Positions 20,912-32,523 of a stretch of 46,909 bases of DNA are shown here, in pieces. The first letter of the stretch is position 1. Each line of letters begins with the position of its first letter. The notes beneath the pieces are model-generated. The model was not told the DNA's origin. It was given only the letters and a program-made list of their open reading frames with translations, and did not search any database. Source of the stretch: Pleurotus djamor (Eukaryota > Basidiomycota > Agaricomycetes > Agaricales > Pleurotaceae); contig JAPEVF010000347.1 of NCBI GenBank assembly GCA_029747585.1, positions 1 through 46,909 on the forward strand, in the 5' to 3' direction. Position numbers and translations under genes: made by a program.

Positions 20912-22426
20912 TTACTGAACCTTGTAGTCAATGACGAACAAACGACCTTTCTCATCCGTCTCGACGACCTTCCCGGAGACCTCGTCCAGATAGACAGGTC
21001 GGAGACCCCTTGAATGCAATGTCGGCCAGTCACTGAGAGGCACATTGTAGTCTGCCCGTTTCGAGCGACGTAGGCAGCCGGTAAAAACACGGCATTCATT
21101 GGGATAGTTGACGTAATACCGTATAATTATCCGGTAGCGAGTGAAGTTGTAAAAACAAGGAGGAAGAGCATGAGCGAAAAGTAGTTGGGCGTCCTCTAAC
21201 CGCTCGGGAAGCGAGACTTGCATCACCCCATAAGATGTCCCGAACAAGATGTGAAGGACGCCAGCGCGATCGGTGTAGGGAGGTGTGATTGTGTAAGTTA
21301 GCTGGGTGTAGGGTAGCTCGAGAGACTGGATGGGAGAGGTGTAAAGCCCCGAGCCGTATTTTGGCAGTGAACCGTAGCAGCAAGGGACGTGCTGGTATAT
21401 ATAGACTGCTCGCGAGCCAATAGTAAAGATGCGCCCGTCTGGAAGGAGCTTGATCATGCGCTAGGATCAAACAGTCAGATAAACAAGGTATTTTACGCAT
21501 CGGGGTTACCCACCACGACGGTCTTGGGGTAGATCGTTGCCTCGCATAAAGCAAGGCTACTGGATCGCGGCCAATCGATGATGGAGATATACTCAAGCTG
21601 ATGCATTGAAGCGTCGCCTACAAAAAGGTTGTCCCGGAGATCGATTGTGCTGCATATGTCAAGACCAGTTGCGAGTGATGTCAAAAGGGTGGCAGAAAGG
21701 ACACGTCCATAAACTGTATTGGAGGCGACAACCTTCCAGATTTCGAGGCGGGCGGGGCCATTGACTAACACGAAGATGAATGAAATCAGATATCGAGGTA
21801 AAGTAGACTCACGTGTAACGTTGCAAAGTGCAGCGAGGACGAACTCGAGACGGGGGAAAGTGTCCAGTACTTGGATGGACACTTGTAATTGAACGCATGG
21901 TGTAGTGAGCTCTATAAGTTTAATTTTCGGGTACGTAGGCGCACCAAGGTCGTACGCATAGATGGGTCCACGACCGTACTTGTTAAAAGTCAGCAGCCAT
22001 TGCCCTCCTTCAATGAGATGGGCGCTGTATTCGTCTGTGAGGTAGCCTATTGTCCGTCGCTGGGGCTGCCGATCGAGATCATTCATTAACCAGCCGGCCT
22101 CGACGCGAAGCCAGTCCGTTAATCGTTTTTCTAGACTCGAAGTGGGCATGACATCAATGTATTTTGAAAACGGAAGAGGGTGGTCGTAATCAAGCGATAG
22201 AATCTCATAGATTCTGAGCAATAGTTGACGCGATTGCGACGCGGCATAAATGACTCTGCATGTCTGGGAGCCCTTTGGTTCACGGACCTAATGGACAAGA
22301 GTTCACAGGAAAACAGCTCACCCTCCGAGTTCGAGCAACTTCAACCCAGTCTAACTCCATCATTATCATCGTAATGACTTCCAAAGGCAAGGAAGCCAAG
22401 TTTTGCGAAGGTTGAACGTGTTGCAT
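20912..22426 (-). CDS. F-box protein D' (right arm)
   Basis: Minus-strand exons 22322-22426, 21813-22263, 21514-21764 and 20912-21460 encode 451 aa. The first exon is the F-box (LASLPLEVITMIMMELDWVE then ARTRR). The frame is open upstream of the ATG at 22426 as far as 22651, and a branch-point-like CTAAC with CAG lies near 22465, so an additional 5' exon is possible. Exons 2-4 have the same lengths as in the left C/D fusion (451, 251 and 549 nt). Body landmarks are GWLMNDLDRQ, DLRDNLFVGD, KLLPDGRIFTIG and the terminal VIDYKVQ. It probably acts as an SCF adaptor with unknown substrate. It lies head-to-tail with C', 461 bp downstream of the C' stop. Confidence 0.83.
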
Positions 22427-22887
22427 GGTTGAGCCTATTTCAAGATTGTTGGGTCGACTACCACACTGTGCGGTTAGTAAGTAGCAACCCAAGTGAGCTT
22501 TCAATACAGGGGCTTCTGTATAAAGTGCGGCTACCATGGTAGAGGGGAAAGGTGAAGGAATGGACGAAGCGATGTAGATTGGAATCATTGGATGTAGATG
22601 ATCATGATCCTGAGAGCTGAGCGCTTGAGCGGATACGCCGGCCCACCGCACAGAAGCTACGAGGCTTTAGGCTGGTAACCAACCTGCCTAACGAGGCTTG
22701 TAGTCTAGCTTATATCTGGCGGTTTCCATTGAATCTTTCAATGGACTCGCTCTACGACTGGTACAGGGAACACTTGTATGCGGACAAGATGCGTACCACT
22801 GGCTAACCATCGATATCATAGAACTAAATTGGGATCAATATACAGCCGTAGCGGCTTATCTAAAGTCCACTACGAGAAGATTACTTA

Positions 22888-24536
22888 CTAAATCTTGTAG
22901 TCAACGACAAGCAAACGATTCTTTTCATTGATACAAACGAGCCTCCCAGAAATATCGTCCGGATAGCAAGGTTTGACAGCTTTAGTTATAGGAGTTAGGG
23001 TTGACCAATCCGCGGGAGGTATGTTAAATTGTATCCGATTCACTGGATGCAGGCAGGCTGTCAAAGCATTCCATTGAGTTAGCGAGGAGGAATAGCGAGT
23101 AAGGGTGCGGTAGCGTCCAAATTTGGCCTGATAAGGAGGAAGCGGAAGTGATAGGAACACCCGTGCGTCACCCAAATGCTCAGGGATTGATATTTGCATC
23201 AATCCATCCATTGTACCGAAGAGGATGCGAATGGTACCGGTGTAATCGGTGTAGGGAGGTGTAACGATCTGAGTTAGCACAGTGTAAGGGAGCACAAGAG
23301 ACCGGATGGGAGATGTGAGCACGCCCCAGCTAATTTCTGGCAAGGGATCGTGAGAGCAAGGACTGTGTTCATATATACAGACCCCTCCCCAGCCGATGGT
23401 AGCAATGCGTTGGTTAGGCAGGAGCTTGATAATGCCCTGGTGGTTCTCATGGTCAATGAAGACATTCAGCCGAAAGGAGCAACTCACCACAGAACCAGGC
23501 TTAGGATAGATTGCTGCCTCGCATAAGCCAAGGCTACTAGATTGCGACCAGTCGATTATGGAGATACGATAAAGGTCGTAAGCTATGACCTGTCTCGCAA
23601 AACGCCTATCTCGGAGGTCTGTACGACGCCATATGTCGAATTGAGTAATGAATGATGTCAAAGGCGTGGCAGAAAGACGTTGACCGTGATCCGTCTCGGA
23701 GGTGACAACCTTCCAAACTTCAAGGCGGGCGGGCCCACGTACTAAGGTCTCAATGAATAGAAGTCAATGACGGTAACGAAGGTAGCGCACCTGTGATGTC
23801 GCATAGTAAAGCAAGGACGAATTCGAGGCGGGGAGAAAGGTGTCCAAAACTTGAATGGACAACTGTACCTGAGTGCACGGCGAAGTAAATTCCAAGAGCT
23901 TAGTTTTCGGGTGCGACGGTACATCAAGGTCGTACGCATAGATGGGCCCACCACCGTATTCTCTGAATGTAAGCAGCCACCTCCCTCCTTCAACCAGATG
24001 TGCACGGTCTTCAGCGAAATGACCAATAGTCCGTCGTAGGGGCTGTCGGTCTTTTGACAACCACCCGACTTCGACGCGAAGCCAGTCCGTCAAGCGTTTT
24101 TCTAATTCGGATGTCGGCATCGTTTCAACGTACTTTGCGAACGGGAGGGGATGGTCATATTCAAGGGAAAGCTTCTCGAAGATTCTAAGCCACAGCTGAC
24201 GCGACCGCGACGCTACATAAATCACTTTGCACGTCTATGAGCATTTAGAATACAAAAAGGAAGATCAAGAAGAACATGGCGCACCCTTCGAGCACGAACA
24301 ACCTCAGTGCATTCCAGCTCCATCACTATCGAAGCAATAAGCTCCAATGGCAAAGATGCTAGGTTCCGAGGGTGACGCCTTGGGGAGCTCTGCACGAACA
24401 ATTTATGAGTCGAAGTGAGTATTTCCACCTGTTGAAAATAGATACTGACCTGGCTTCGCTTTGGACGAATCATACTGGTCGTAAATTGGGCGTAAGGACC
24501 TGGGGCGTTCATATCGCTAAGTAATGGAAAGGGCAT
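22888..24536 (-). pseudogene. F-box gene C' (right arm), frameshifted
   Basis: The exon structure is that of its paralogues: 24450-24536, 24285-24389, 23791-24234, 23488-23741 and 22888-23436. Exon 3, however, is 444 nt instead of 442 because of a 2-nt insertion (AG at 23834-23835) where B has CTTTCCCCGCC. Translation leaves frame after VLDTF and stops about 20 residues later, so the product would be an F-box plus a stub. Downstream exons are otherwise open and splice sites are intact, so the break is recent or is a sequencing error. The intron at 23437-23487 is again 51 nt and stop-free. This gene supplied the interior of left B and the 5' part of left C/D, or shares their ancestor. Confidence 0.8.
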
Positions 24537-25965
24537 GCGAGTAGGAGCGAAGTCGGGGGTTGGAGTTCGGAATCATTCCGAGCGCCATCTCAACATCTCA
24601 ACATGACAGCGGTGACCGGTGACACAGCCTCACTTCCTCGGAGTTCGCTGAGTTCGATCCCATCAACCGTTCCAGTAACTCCGCGAGCCCTAGTAGCTCA
24701 TCTTCCGCCAACACTTGGCCAACACCTCCAGCAATCTCCTGAAGGGAACCTCCCCACGCCTATGATCCTTCCAAAATTCCATAAAACTCGCTGTAAGGCG
24801 TGAAAAGTGACCCAGACCTGAAAATGAAAATGGTGCGAGCACCTCTTTACATCGACATCGACATCGACATCGTGCCAACATCGTGCCAACATCGTGCATC
24901 TCTCAAACTATTTGCATGAATCTGAGATTACTTGTGAGTCACTCCTCGATATCTCCCCCGAGGGCTGAGCGCTGAGGCCTGAAGCTTGAAGGGTCGCGTG
25001 TCCCTCGATTGAGTAACGCTGCTCGCACCCACACGTTTTCTCGCCCAAAAGTTTGCGCTATGACATGGTCCCTATGAACCATATGATTAGTCGTTAGATG
25101 ACTCTTCTCCGAGAGAAAACGAAGAGTAAGGGATTCAACGTTTTTGAAAGGGATTCTCCGAGTTAGAAGGGGTATAACCTCACGCAGTGTCCATATATCG
25201 ACAGGTCATATCAGGCTCAACAGGAAAAAATGCTGTACAGACCCCACCCCCAACCTTGACTTGGTGGTCGAACATATGCTATTATTTCTGATAGAAACAT
25301 CTAGGGCGGTGTGGTCCCAGGTGAGTCACTCAGTTCATCCTGGGCGCTTCACACTTATCTCCGCCTTCAGAAAGAGAACAATGGACACTGACAATGGACC
25401 TGCCAATTTACCGATGTCCTCGTATCTACTCCAGCAAATCAACCCCGATCTACAGGCCGGGGTCACGTCGTACCCACCCTCAACCCTATGGTAACAGTCT
25501 ACAACTGCTGAACGGAAGACGGCTGCCCTATGTTGAATCGCAGCTCTCATAGAGGCCTTGGTAGCGTCCCTCTCGGACACACATACACGCACGCGTACGC
25601 GGTGGCCCGTAGGCTTGAAAACACAATCATTTGGATTCCTCACCAACGGCTTTAGCCGAGATGTTCTGGTAACCCTAAAACGTGTGGTCCTGCAGAGTAT
25701 GACTCGACGCAACGGGGCATGTATCTTCGAGACATTTTAACACCCGCAGTTGCATCAGACTATATCGGTCAAACTGAACATCGATACATGAGGTTTTTTC
25801 CACCGCATCGTTCGTTTGGAAATTCTTGGCTGTCCTGAAGCAATTTGTGAAGAGGCGACTCACCAACCTCGAGGCACCGACTCACCAACCACGATCTGGT
25901 GGGCCTGTCTTTACCATTTACGCTTGTGCGACTTTCGAACGTGGATTATTGCCGGTGTGTGTTTC
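24537..25965. other. Spacer between C' and X' (right)
   Basis: This is the counterpart of 6040-7467. No supported gene. It contains a short tandem array at about 24850-24895: ACATCG units followed by GTGCCAACATC units. The array is shorter and differently arranged in the left arm. There is also a CACACATACACGCACGCG simple stretch near 25580. Confidence 0.6.
24850..24897. repeat. Short tandem repeat, CATCGA and TGCCAACATCG units
   Basis: Four ACATCG-type hexamers are followed by two and a half copies of an 11-mer containing GTGCCAACATC. The left arm at 7125-7160 has only two or three degenerate units. The difference marks a length-variable site between the arms. Confidence 0.7.
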
Positions 25966-25971
25966 TATAAA
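25966..25971 (+). promoter_or_regulatory. TATA box of gene X' (right)
   Basis: TATAAA lies 68 bp upstream of the ATG at 26034, in a block conserved with the left copy. Confidence 0.6.
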
Positions 25972-26033
25972 TTGACATGGTAAATCCTCATTCACAAACC
26001 CCAGTTCCTTCCTTTCCTCGCCACTTCAGCACC

Positions 26034-27506
26034 ATGTTCTCCGATCAGACCATGTCCCAGGACGCCACTCCTTCCTCACAAGCTGGCGAGAGCCGGGGCC
26101 ACAAGCGGGCCCGTTCCTTGGGCACGGAGAGCACTAAAACTATACAAGGCGTTATCGACGTCTTCGACCGATTTGAAACTATAATCACCAATGAAATCAG
26201 TGCCGCCGATTCGGTCGAGCTTCGAATATTCCTCTTCCAAATGCGGTTTCTTAGGAGCGCTTTGGAAAAGCTACTCAAGGAGCGTGAAAAAGCCGATGAC
26301 CGGTATGAAGTCAAGGTGTGTGTTGCTTGATTTTGTTTCCATTTGCCTGGCTCACATCGCACTTCGATACAGGCGGTTTCGTTTTCATCCGTTGACGAGA
26401 GCAATCTCAAAGAGATGGGTCTTGAAAGTATCGCTGTGCTTGACAAAGCGGATTTCGAAAGTCTTGTCAAGAACTTTCACCCAACCATCGTCAAGGACGA
26501 AGCCGCTCTCCAAGGTGCTGTCGCTTTCCTCGGCAATCAGCTCGTCAAAGTTAATAATTTTCTCGCCAATCGGGTGAGTCAATTTCATATCATCGCCTTC
26601 ATGCCATACACATTTTTGACACGGATTCAGAACGAAGCGGCGGCGAGGATGTTCATAGACCAAGTTTTGATCGAACTTGCCGATTATTGTCTCCCACATC
26701 AAGGCGCCTCCACGCTTGCTGGCTGGACGGAATTGAACATCGCGAACCAAGAGCGCCCGGTAAATATCAGGCATCGTCGATTCATGACGATGCTTACCGG
26801 TATCGTGGACTATGCACTTGGTTATGGTCGCGATCATGTCATCAAAGGTCTTTGCAATTTTTATCACAACACTCGTAGTATCACTGATGTTTATCTGTGC
26901 AGAGCTAGGTGTTGCTCAGACAATAGCCGCAGTTGAAAAGAGAGGACAACACAGAGACACATTTACTCTCATAGAAGCGAAGGGCCTGGAGGCCAATTTG
27001 TGGAGTTTTTTGGCGCAAGCCATTGCCCAAAGCCTTGTCTTGATTAATCGTCAAGTAACGTCTGATAACACAGCGTAAGTACCGTTTAAAATTGTCCTGA
27101 AATGCGTCGACTCAACGTAACCCTTCTGTGCTTCTGTAGGACATGTGCATCATTCGCGCTATCAAACGGTCTCAAATGGATCTTTGGCGTGACCAAGGTC
27201 AACCTAATCTCCAGCAGGGAACGGAAAGATGAGAACACAATCTTCTTGGACAGCATCGAGTGTCGATGCTCTCCTCTGGTGGCGATGACTGACATAAACG
27301 ACGATGATGGGAGAAAGGAGATTTTCAAGACGCTCTTAACCTGGGTAGGTCAGCATTCATTAGTGATAGCACAAGTGGCTCATGGCTTATACTAGGTACG
27401 AATCCCCAGTGCAAAGTTATGGGAGAAAATGGAGGGGGAGAAAGTAGGAGCCCACGTTGTAGGAGGTCAACTCGTGTCAGTCCCGAAAAGGCCAAGCACT
27501 TCGTAG
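26034..27506 (+). CDS. Protein X', PD-(D/E)XK-like motif pattern (right arm)
   Basis: Six exons: 26034-26315, 26373-26573, 26631-26847, 26903-27074, 27140-27344 and 27396-27506 (395 aa). Candidate catalytic pattern: Asp221 in TGIVDYALGYG, then Glu258-x-Lys260 in FTLIEAK, followed by a helix with QAIAQ, as in PD-(D/E)XK nuclease-fold proteins. No other domain is recognised. The N-terminus has the same basic HKRARS stretch as X, so nuclear entry is possible. The last exon was placed by matching VRIPSAKLW to VKIPSEVLW in X. The ATG at 26034 has context CACCATG. Another in-frame ATG at 25977 lies too close to the TATA box. The gene is convergent with F-box B'; the two stops are separated by 20 bp, whereas in the left arm the coding ends overlap. 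Confidence 0.75.
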
Positions 27507-27526
27507 ATACATTTCTTGAAAGTCTG

Positions 27527-29135
27527 TCAAACTTTGTAATCTACAACAATCATATTGTTCTTTGCATCAACTTCGACAATCCTCCCCGAAATTTCATCCA
27601 AATGACACGGGTTAAGGCCTCTGGCTGACAAGGTTGGCCAATCTGAAGGGGATGTGTTGAACTGCACCTGCTGCGAATGACGCAGGCAGGCAGTGATAGC
27701 GTCCCACTCGGTCGCAGACTTGGGGCGATACTGTATAACCATGCGGTAACGACCAAAGTTGGAAAGACAAGGAGGAAGAGGAAGGGAGAGGAATAGTTGT
27801 GCATCCTCCAGGCGTTCAGGGATCGAGACTTGCATCAACCCATCAGTTGTTCCGAATAAAATGCGAATGCTGCCAACGTAATCGGTATGTGGAGGTGTGA
27901 CGGTGTAAGTGAGCTCGGTATAGGGTAATTCGAGAGACTGGATCGGAGAGGTGAGTAATCCCCAACTGGATTTTGGCAACGGCTCATAGGAGCAAGGATC
28001 GTGCTGGTAGATACAGACCCCTTGCGGGCCGATGGTGACGAGGCGTCTGTCCGGCAGAAGCTTGACAATGCCCTAGAAAGTACGATGGTTATACAAGGTG
28101 CTCAGTGAAGAGGGACGACGTATACCCACCACGGAGCCGGGCTTGGGATAAATTGCTGCCTCACATAACCCAAGGCTGCTAGATTTCGACCAATCGATGA
28201 TTGAGATACGGTAGAGTTGATAAGCTACAACTTGACCCGCAAAAAGATTATCCCGTAGGTCTCGACGACTACATATGTTGAGAGAAGTAGCGAACGACGT
28301 CAACAGAGCAGCGGATAGGCGACCACCGTGGTCGACAACCTTCCAGATTTCAAGGCGGACGGGGCCATTGACTAAGCCCTAGATGAATAGATAGAAACAG
28401 GGGAAGCAAAGGAGACTCACATGTGACGTCGCAAAATAAAGCAAGGACAAATTCGAGACGGGGGAATGTACTGAGTATTTGGATGGTCAATTGTAACTCA
28501 GTACACGGCGTAGTCAAGTCCAAGAGTTTGAATCTCGGATCCGAGGGTGCAGAAAGGTTGTGCGCATATATGGGCCCACGACCATACTTATTGAAGGTCA
28601 ACAGCCACTGCCCTCCTTCAACCAGAAGGGCGCTGTCTTCATCGGTAAAATGTCCAATACTTCGTCGCTGGGGCGACCGGGTTGACAGCCACCCGATCTC
28701 AACGCGGAGCCAATCCGTTACACTCTTCTCCAGTTCGGAGGTGGTCATTTCGGCAATGTACTTCGCATACGGAAGAGGATGGTCGTAGTCAAGCGAAAGT
28801 TTCTCGTGTATTCTGAGCCACAGCTGACGCGACTGCGACGCGGCATGAATCAATCGACACGTCTGGAAGTCGTTTGAAACCAGAAAAAGCTGTAAGCAAT
28901 TCACGAAAAACGCACCCTTCGGACACGAGCAACTTCGATACAGTCCAACTCCATCATTATCAGAGTTATCACCTCAAGTGGCAAACGAGCTATGTTCTGA
29001 GGAATCCGAGGGGAGTTTTGTCGTCGCGTAACTGATGGCTCAACGTAAGTAATGTCCAACAATTGAATCCAAGGAATACCGACGCGACTTGGCTTTGAGA
29101 AAATTATACTGCTTGTAGGAGCATAGGGAGACCAT
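27527..29135 (-). CDS. F-box protein B' (right arm)
   Basis: Minus-strand exons 29084-29135, 28916-29031, 28421-28862, 28130-28371 and 27527-28072 encode 465 aa. The F-box lies in exon 2, and exon 3 begins TCRLIHAASQSRQLWLRI. The body differs from left B from about 45 nt into exon 3 onward (GWLSTRSPQRRSIGHF against GWLSKDRQPLRRTISHF). This is what reveals the conversion in left B. The C-terminus is IVEVDAKN then VVDYKV. The TATAAA found before left B is absent. It is a probable SCF adaptor. Confidence 0.82.
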
Positions 29136-29338
29136 GGCGGTTAGAGAGAGAACAAGTAGAGAAGGCCAGAGGCTGGACTTGATCTTGGGTTGACCAAGTT
29201 GAGTCGGAGTCAACATTAGTGAAAATTCAACATCGTAACAATCGCTCACAACTCACAGAGCGCCCAAGGGCCAAAAGGCACCACCTGAATCCACCTTGAT
29301 TATATCAATCGGTTTTCTATAAATTCTGAAAGATTTTA

Positions 29339-29405
29339 GACATGTCAAGTCATGTATACCGCGTCATAGTCGCGTCAATTATGGCTCAAGTTCTAAGAGA
29401 AACTC
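29339..29405 (+). pseudogene. Relic of an F-box exon (right arm)
   Basis: This is the counterpart of 2601-2665 with the same in-frame stop after TAS. It is in opposite orientation to A' and B'. Confidence 0.65.
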
Positions 29406-29536
29406 GCACTTAAATAAATGAAAACATTGAGGGACTCGGTCAAATCATTATCACGGACTTGTCACGGACTCAACACGGACTACGGAAGTTGAGCATTGCG
29501 ATTGTTGACTTGGATCCCAAGCTGGCACAGTTACGA

Positions 29537-31045
29537 TCATATCTTATAATCTACGATAGTCAAACGATTCGAAGAATCAACTTCTACAATCCTCCCCGAT
29601 GTTTCGTCCATGAGTAGATAATGAGGCACACTCTCGCTTCGAAAATTCAACGCCGACCAAATATCTGAAGGTATATTGAATTTCATGGCGTCGATGCGGC
29701 CGACGCTTGCGGTCAAAGCACTCCATTCGACACCAGGGAGCGTATACCGTGCCATCAATCGATAGCTGCCGAGTAAGGAATGCCGAGCTGCGTAAGGCAG
29801 AACCACTGAAAGGGTTGGTTGGGAGTCCCCTGTGATGGGGATAGATGCATGCATTATACCATCGAAAGTGGCGAAAAGGATACAGGCGTTATTCGCGTGG
29901 TCGAGGTAGGACGGGGAGATGACATGCATCGGCCTCGCATAAGGCATAGCGAGAGTGTAAATGGGAGCCGTCGGTGTCGAAGCAGGAAGTTCCAAAGGGT
30001 CGAAGGAGCAGGACTCATATTCATATACCTTGACCGCCACATATCCTATGGTAGCGACGCGTCTCCGCGGTAGAAGCTTGAGGATCTCTGGAGCCTGTGA
30101 TGTGGTGTCAGAAATCGGACTTGGTTTTGCGTTATTGGTATCTTCACCGCAGAATCGACAGAAATTTCTGCTTGACAAAGATGAGGACTCCGAGATTGCG
30201 ACCAATCAAGTATTGAGATAGAGTAGGGGTCCCTTCGTACTATTCCGGCAAAGAGGCCGTCTCGAAAGTCTGAACCGCCATAGGTCTGATACACAGTGTA
30301 GAAGGATTCTGTCAGTGTTGCCGAGAGTCCTGTTTCGGACTCGACAACTCTCCAAACCTCGAGACAAACCTGATCTCGGGCTGCTGGACTGACCGGATTG
30401 GGACCTGGGCCAATCAGAGTAGTCCTGAGGTAAAAAGTAAAGAGCACATACATTCGCACAGCAAGGCAAGGTCGAACTCGAGACGAGGGAAAGTGTCGGT
30501 TACACAAACAATCATGTTCAATCGCTGGCAGAGAGGCATTGTGTCCAAGAGGGGGGTCCCCGGATCCCCAGGGGAATCAAGGTCATATGCATAAACATAC
30601 TCTGCAATAGAGCGTGAGTCGTAAGCTATCAGCCAACGTCCCCCTTCAATGATCTGACAATCATATGGCATTCTTTGGCCATAGGTTCGACGTCGTGGTG
30701 GCCGTTCGGTGTACAACCATCCAGTCTCAACGCGGAGCCAGTCCGTCACTTTCGTCTCCAAGTCGGACGCAGACATCAAGTTGATGTATTTCGCGAATGG
30801 AAGGGGGTGGTCGTAGTCGGACGCGAGTTTCTCGTAGATCCCTAGCCATAGCTGAAGCGATCGCGAGGCCTCGTTGATGAGTCGACAAGTCTAATCATGA
30901 GAGAATGAACATGGCAGAAGCTGAGATCAAAATCAAAAGCTTGTACTTAGAGATCGCGACTTACCCTTCGTATCCGTGCGATGTCCATCCAATCCAGATT
31001 CGCCATTATCATGGCTACAACTTCAGAGGGCAATAGATCGAGCAT
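29537..31045 (-). CDS. F-box protein A' (right arm)
   Basis: Exons 30965-31045, 30452-30890, 30148-30404 and 29537-30094 encode 444 aa. Exon lengths and splice sites are identical to left A. The N-terminal F-box is followed by the shared ~390-residue body, ending IVDYKI. Compared with A, replacements in exon 4 include L/P, A/S, R/H, two F/Y and two C/S. No break was found. Confidence 0.82.
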
Positions 31046-31159
31046 TGCGCCCAATGTGGAGTCAAAACAAGCAAGGTCGAACGCTCAAGCGCTCGACGAC
31101 AAGTTGACAACACCTGAACCAGTTTGCGCGGAGGTCGAAGAGAAAGTTGACAGCAAAAA

Positions 31160-31242
31160 TGACCACCGCAGGACTCGAACCTGCAACCTTTTGGTGCCGT
31201 CAGCAATCGAAGCCAAACGCGCTACCATTGCGCCAGGAAGCC
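31160..31242 (-). tRNA. tRNA-Arg(TCG)-like gene with an 11-nt intron, right copy
   Basis: The 83-nt gene is identical to the left copy; only flanking bases differ (CCACGG against CCATGG just before the 5' end). It has the same perfect T arm and anticodon stem and the same weak acceptor stem. It lies between YAE1 and A', as in the left arm. Confidence 0.6.
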
Positions 31243-31343
31243 GTGGTTGAATCTCTGAGCAAGAAACCCGTCAATATGCAGCAAAGATGTTCGACGATAA
31301 GAAACCCAAACCAGGAGAGCATCTCCTCCTTCTCGTCTCCACC

Positions 31344-32048
31344 ATGGACGTGGATTCTCCTTGGGAGGACAACCCAACACCAGAACCTCACGGCGATGCT
31401 GAATGGTCAAAGCTATTTTCGGATTTTACAAATGTCAGTAACTACAGTCCAGAATCGAAAACGTACCTATTCCCTCGGGTAGGTTGGATATAGAGAAGGC
31501 ATAACTGCAGGGAAAGAGGCTGCTCTTCAAGAAGGTTTCGATGATGGCTTTGCAAATGTTGGTGTCCCGCTGGGTCGCGAATTGGGATTGCTGCGAGGCC
31601 TTGCTTCTGCGTTGCTATCATTCGTCTCCGATTCGGCGGACAACGCTGAACAAGGTGAGTATATATACAAGGAAATCCAGCTTCTTTGGTGTATGTTTGA
31701 CACTCTGATTTAGATCGTTCCACTGCCCTGATCTCTGCGAAGGAGATCGTCTCAGGCTTGGGCCAAGTTCGGTTCGCAGATATCGTTCCTCGAGATCTAG
31801 AAGCTGAGCAACATGCACGGGAGCACCTCGATGCTGAGGGTGAAGCACTGGACACCAACGAGGAACTGCAAGAAAAGAGGGATATGGAAGGGTTGGAAGA
31901 TCTTTTGGCTGGAATGTCCGCGTCGGGTGATCCGCTCAAAGCAACTGCCCCACGGCGGCCCACGATGGATGATGTCAGGGAATTGAAGGACAAACTTCAA
32001 ACCCTGGCAAACGCATTAGGCCTTCCTTTCCCCCTCGATGTGCCATGA
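31344..32048 (+). CDS. YAE1: YAE1-like protein, complete right copy
   Basis: Exons 31344-31433, 31483-31654 and 31714-32048 give 198 aa (217 if the upstream ATG at 31287 is used). The Yae1 domain spans the exon 1/2 junction (FTN then VGYREGITAGKE, LQEGFDDGF, LGRELGLLRG), with glycines every fourth residue. The C-terminal part is acidic and helical. The family role is adaptor in cytosolic Fe-S delivery to ABCE1/Rli1. The first intron has the donor GTCAGT. It lies at the outermost edge of the visible arm; the next gene downstream is single copy here. Confidence 0.85.
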
Positions 32049-32523
32049 AGCCCGAGGTTTTGTCGTTAAAAAATCCATTCCTAGGTATCTTTATTCCAAC
32101 TTTATTCCTATCGAAATACGACGGGATTGACGTAGACGCCCACAAGCGCCCGAACTCAAAAAGGCAAGGCTTTGTACACCGACAATTGTCTTTGTTCTTC
32201 GCCTAGAAAGACAATGGGCCACGCTCGCGGCTCAGCAACGGAGGACAATGACTCTTCCAAATCACACTTGACAGCGTTGGCACGAGGATTCCTTCATAAG
32301 CTTAACTTTCCTTCCGTCCATCATCATCCCCCCGCTTTAGCCACCGAAAATCCTAGACACTTCAAGAAGCGTTTTACGCTTACGCCCCTCCCTCTCTCTT
32401 TTCTATCTCTTCAGTGCTGGTGCACTATCTTTCGAAGCCTGGTCGCTCTTTGTGCTAACGTTCAAGATAACGACTTTTGAATCACTCTCTCATTTTTCCC
32501 TCTAAATTTTTTATATTTCAACC
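32049..32523. other. Intergenic region before the membrane-protein gene
   Basis: 475 bp with no gene seen. A pyrimidine-rich stretch (about 32380-32410 and 32480-32520) leads up to the next ATG. The homology of the right arm may extend into this region but cannot be tested, because the left partner is outside the window. Confidence 0.5.

Larger units (their letters stand above)
19501..32001 (-). repeat. Right arm of large inverted repeat
   Basis: This is the reverse-complement counterpart of 1-10432 and carries the fuller gene set (YAE1, tRNA, A', B', X', C', D'). It includes a 94-bp piece (20670-20763) that is absent from the left arm. Homology begins at the ACTC at 19501; position 32001 is only where the left partner runs off the window. 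The spacer between the arms is 10433-19500 and is single copy. Confidence 0.95.

Noticed and set aside
24850..24897. CRISPR-like repeat
   Set aside because: It is a simple short tandem repeat without spacers, in a eukaryotic genome.
27419..27628. Plus-strand frame beginning MGENGGG at the end of X'
   Set aside because: Alignment of X and X' shows the last exon in another frame (VRIPS then LW). This frame also runs into the B' stop region antisense.
1..32001. Transposon with terminal inverted repeats
   Set aside because: The arms are far too long and carry ordinary spliced genes, and no transposase or target-site duplication was seen at the inner edges.
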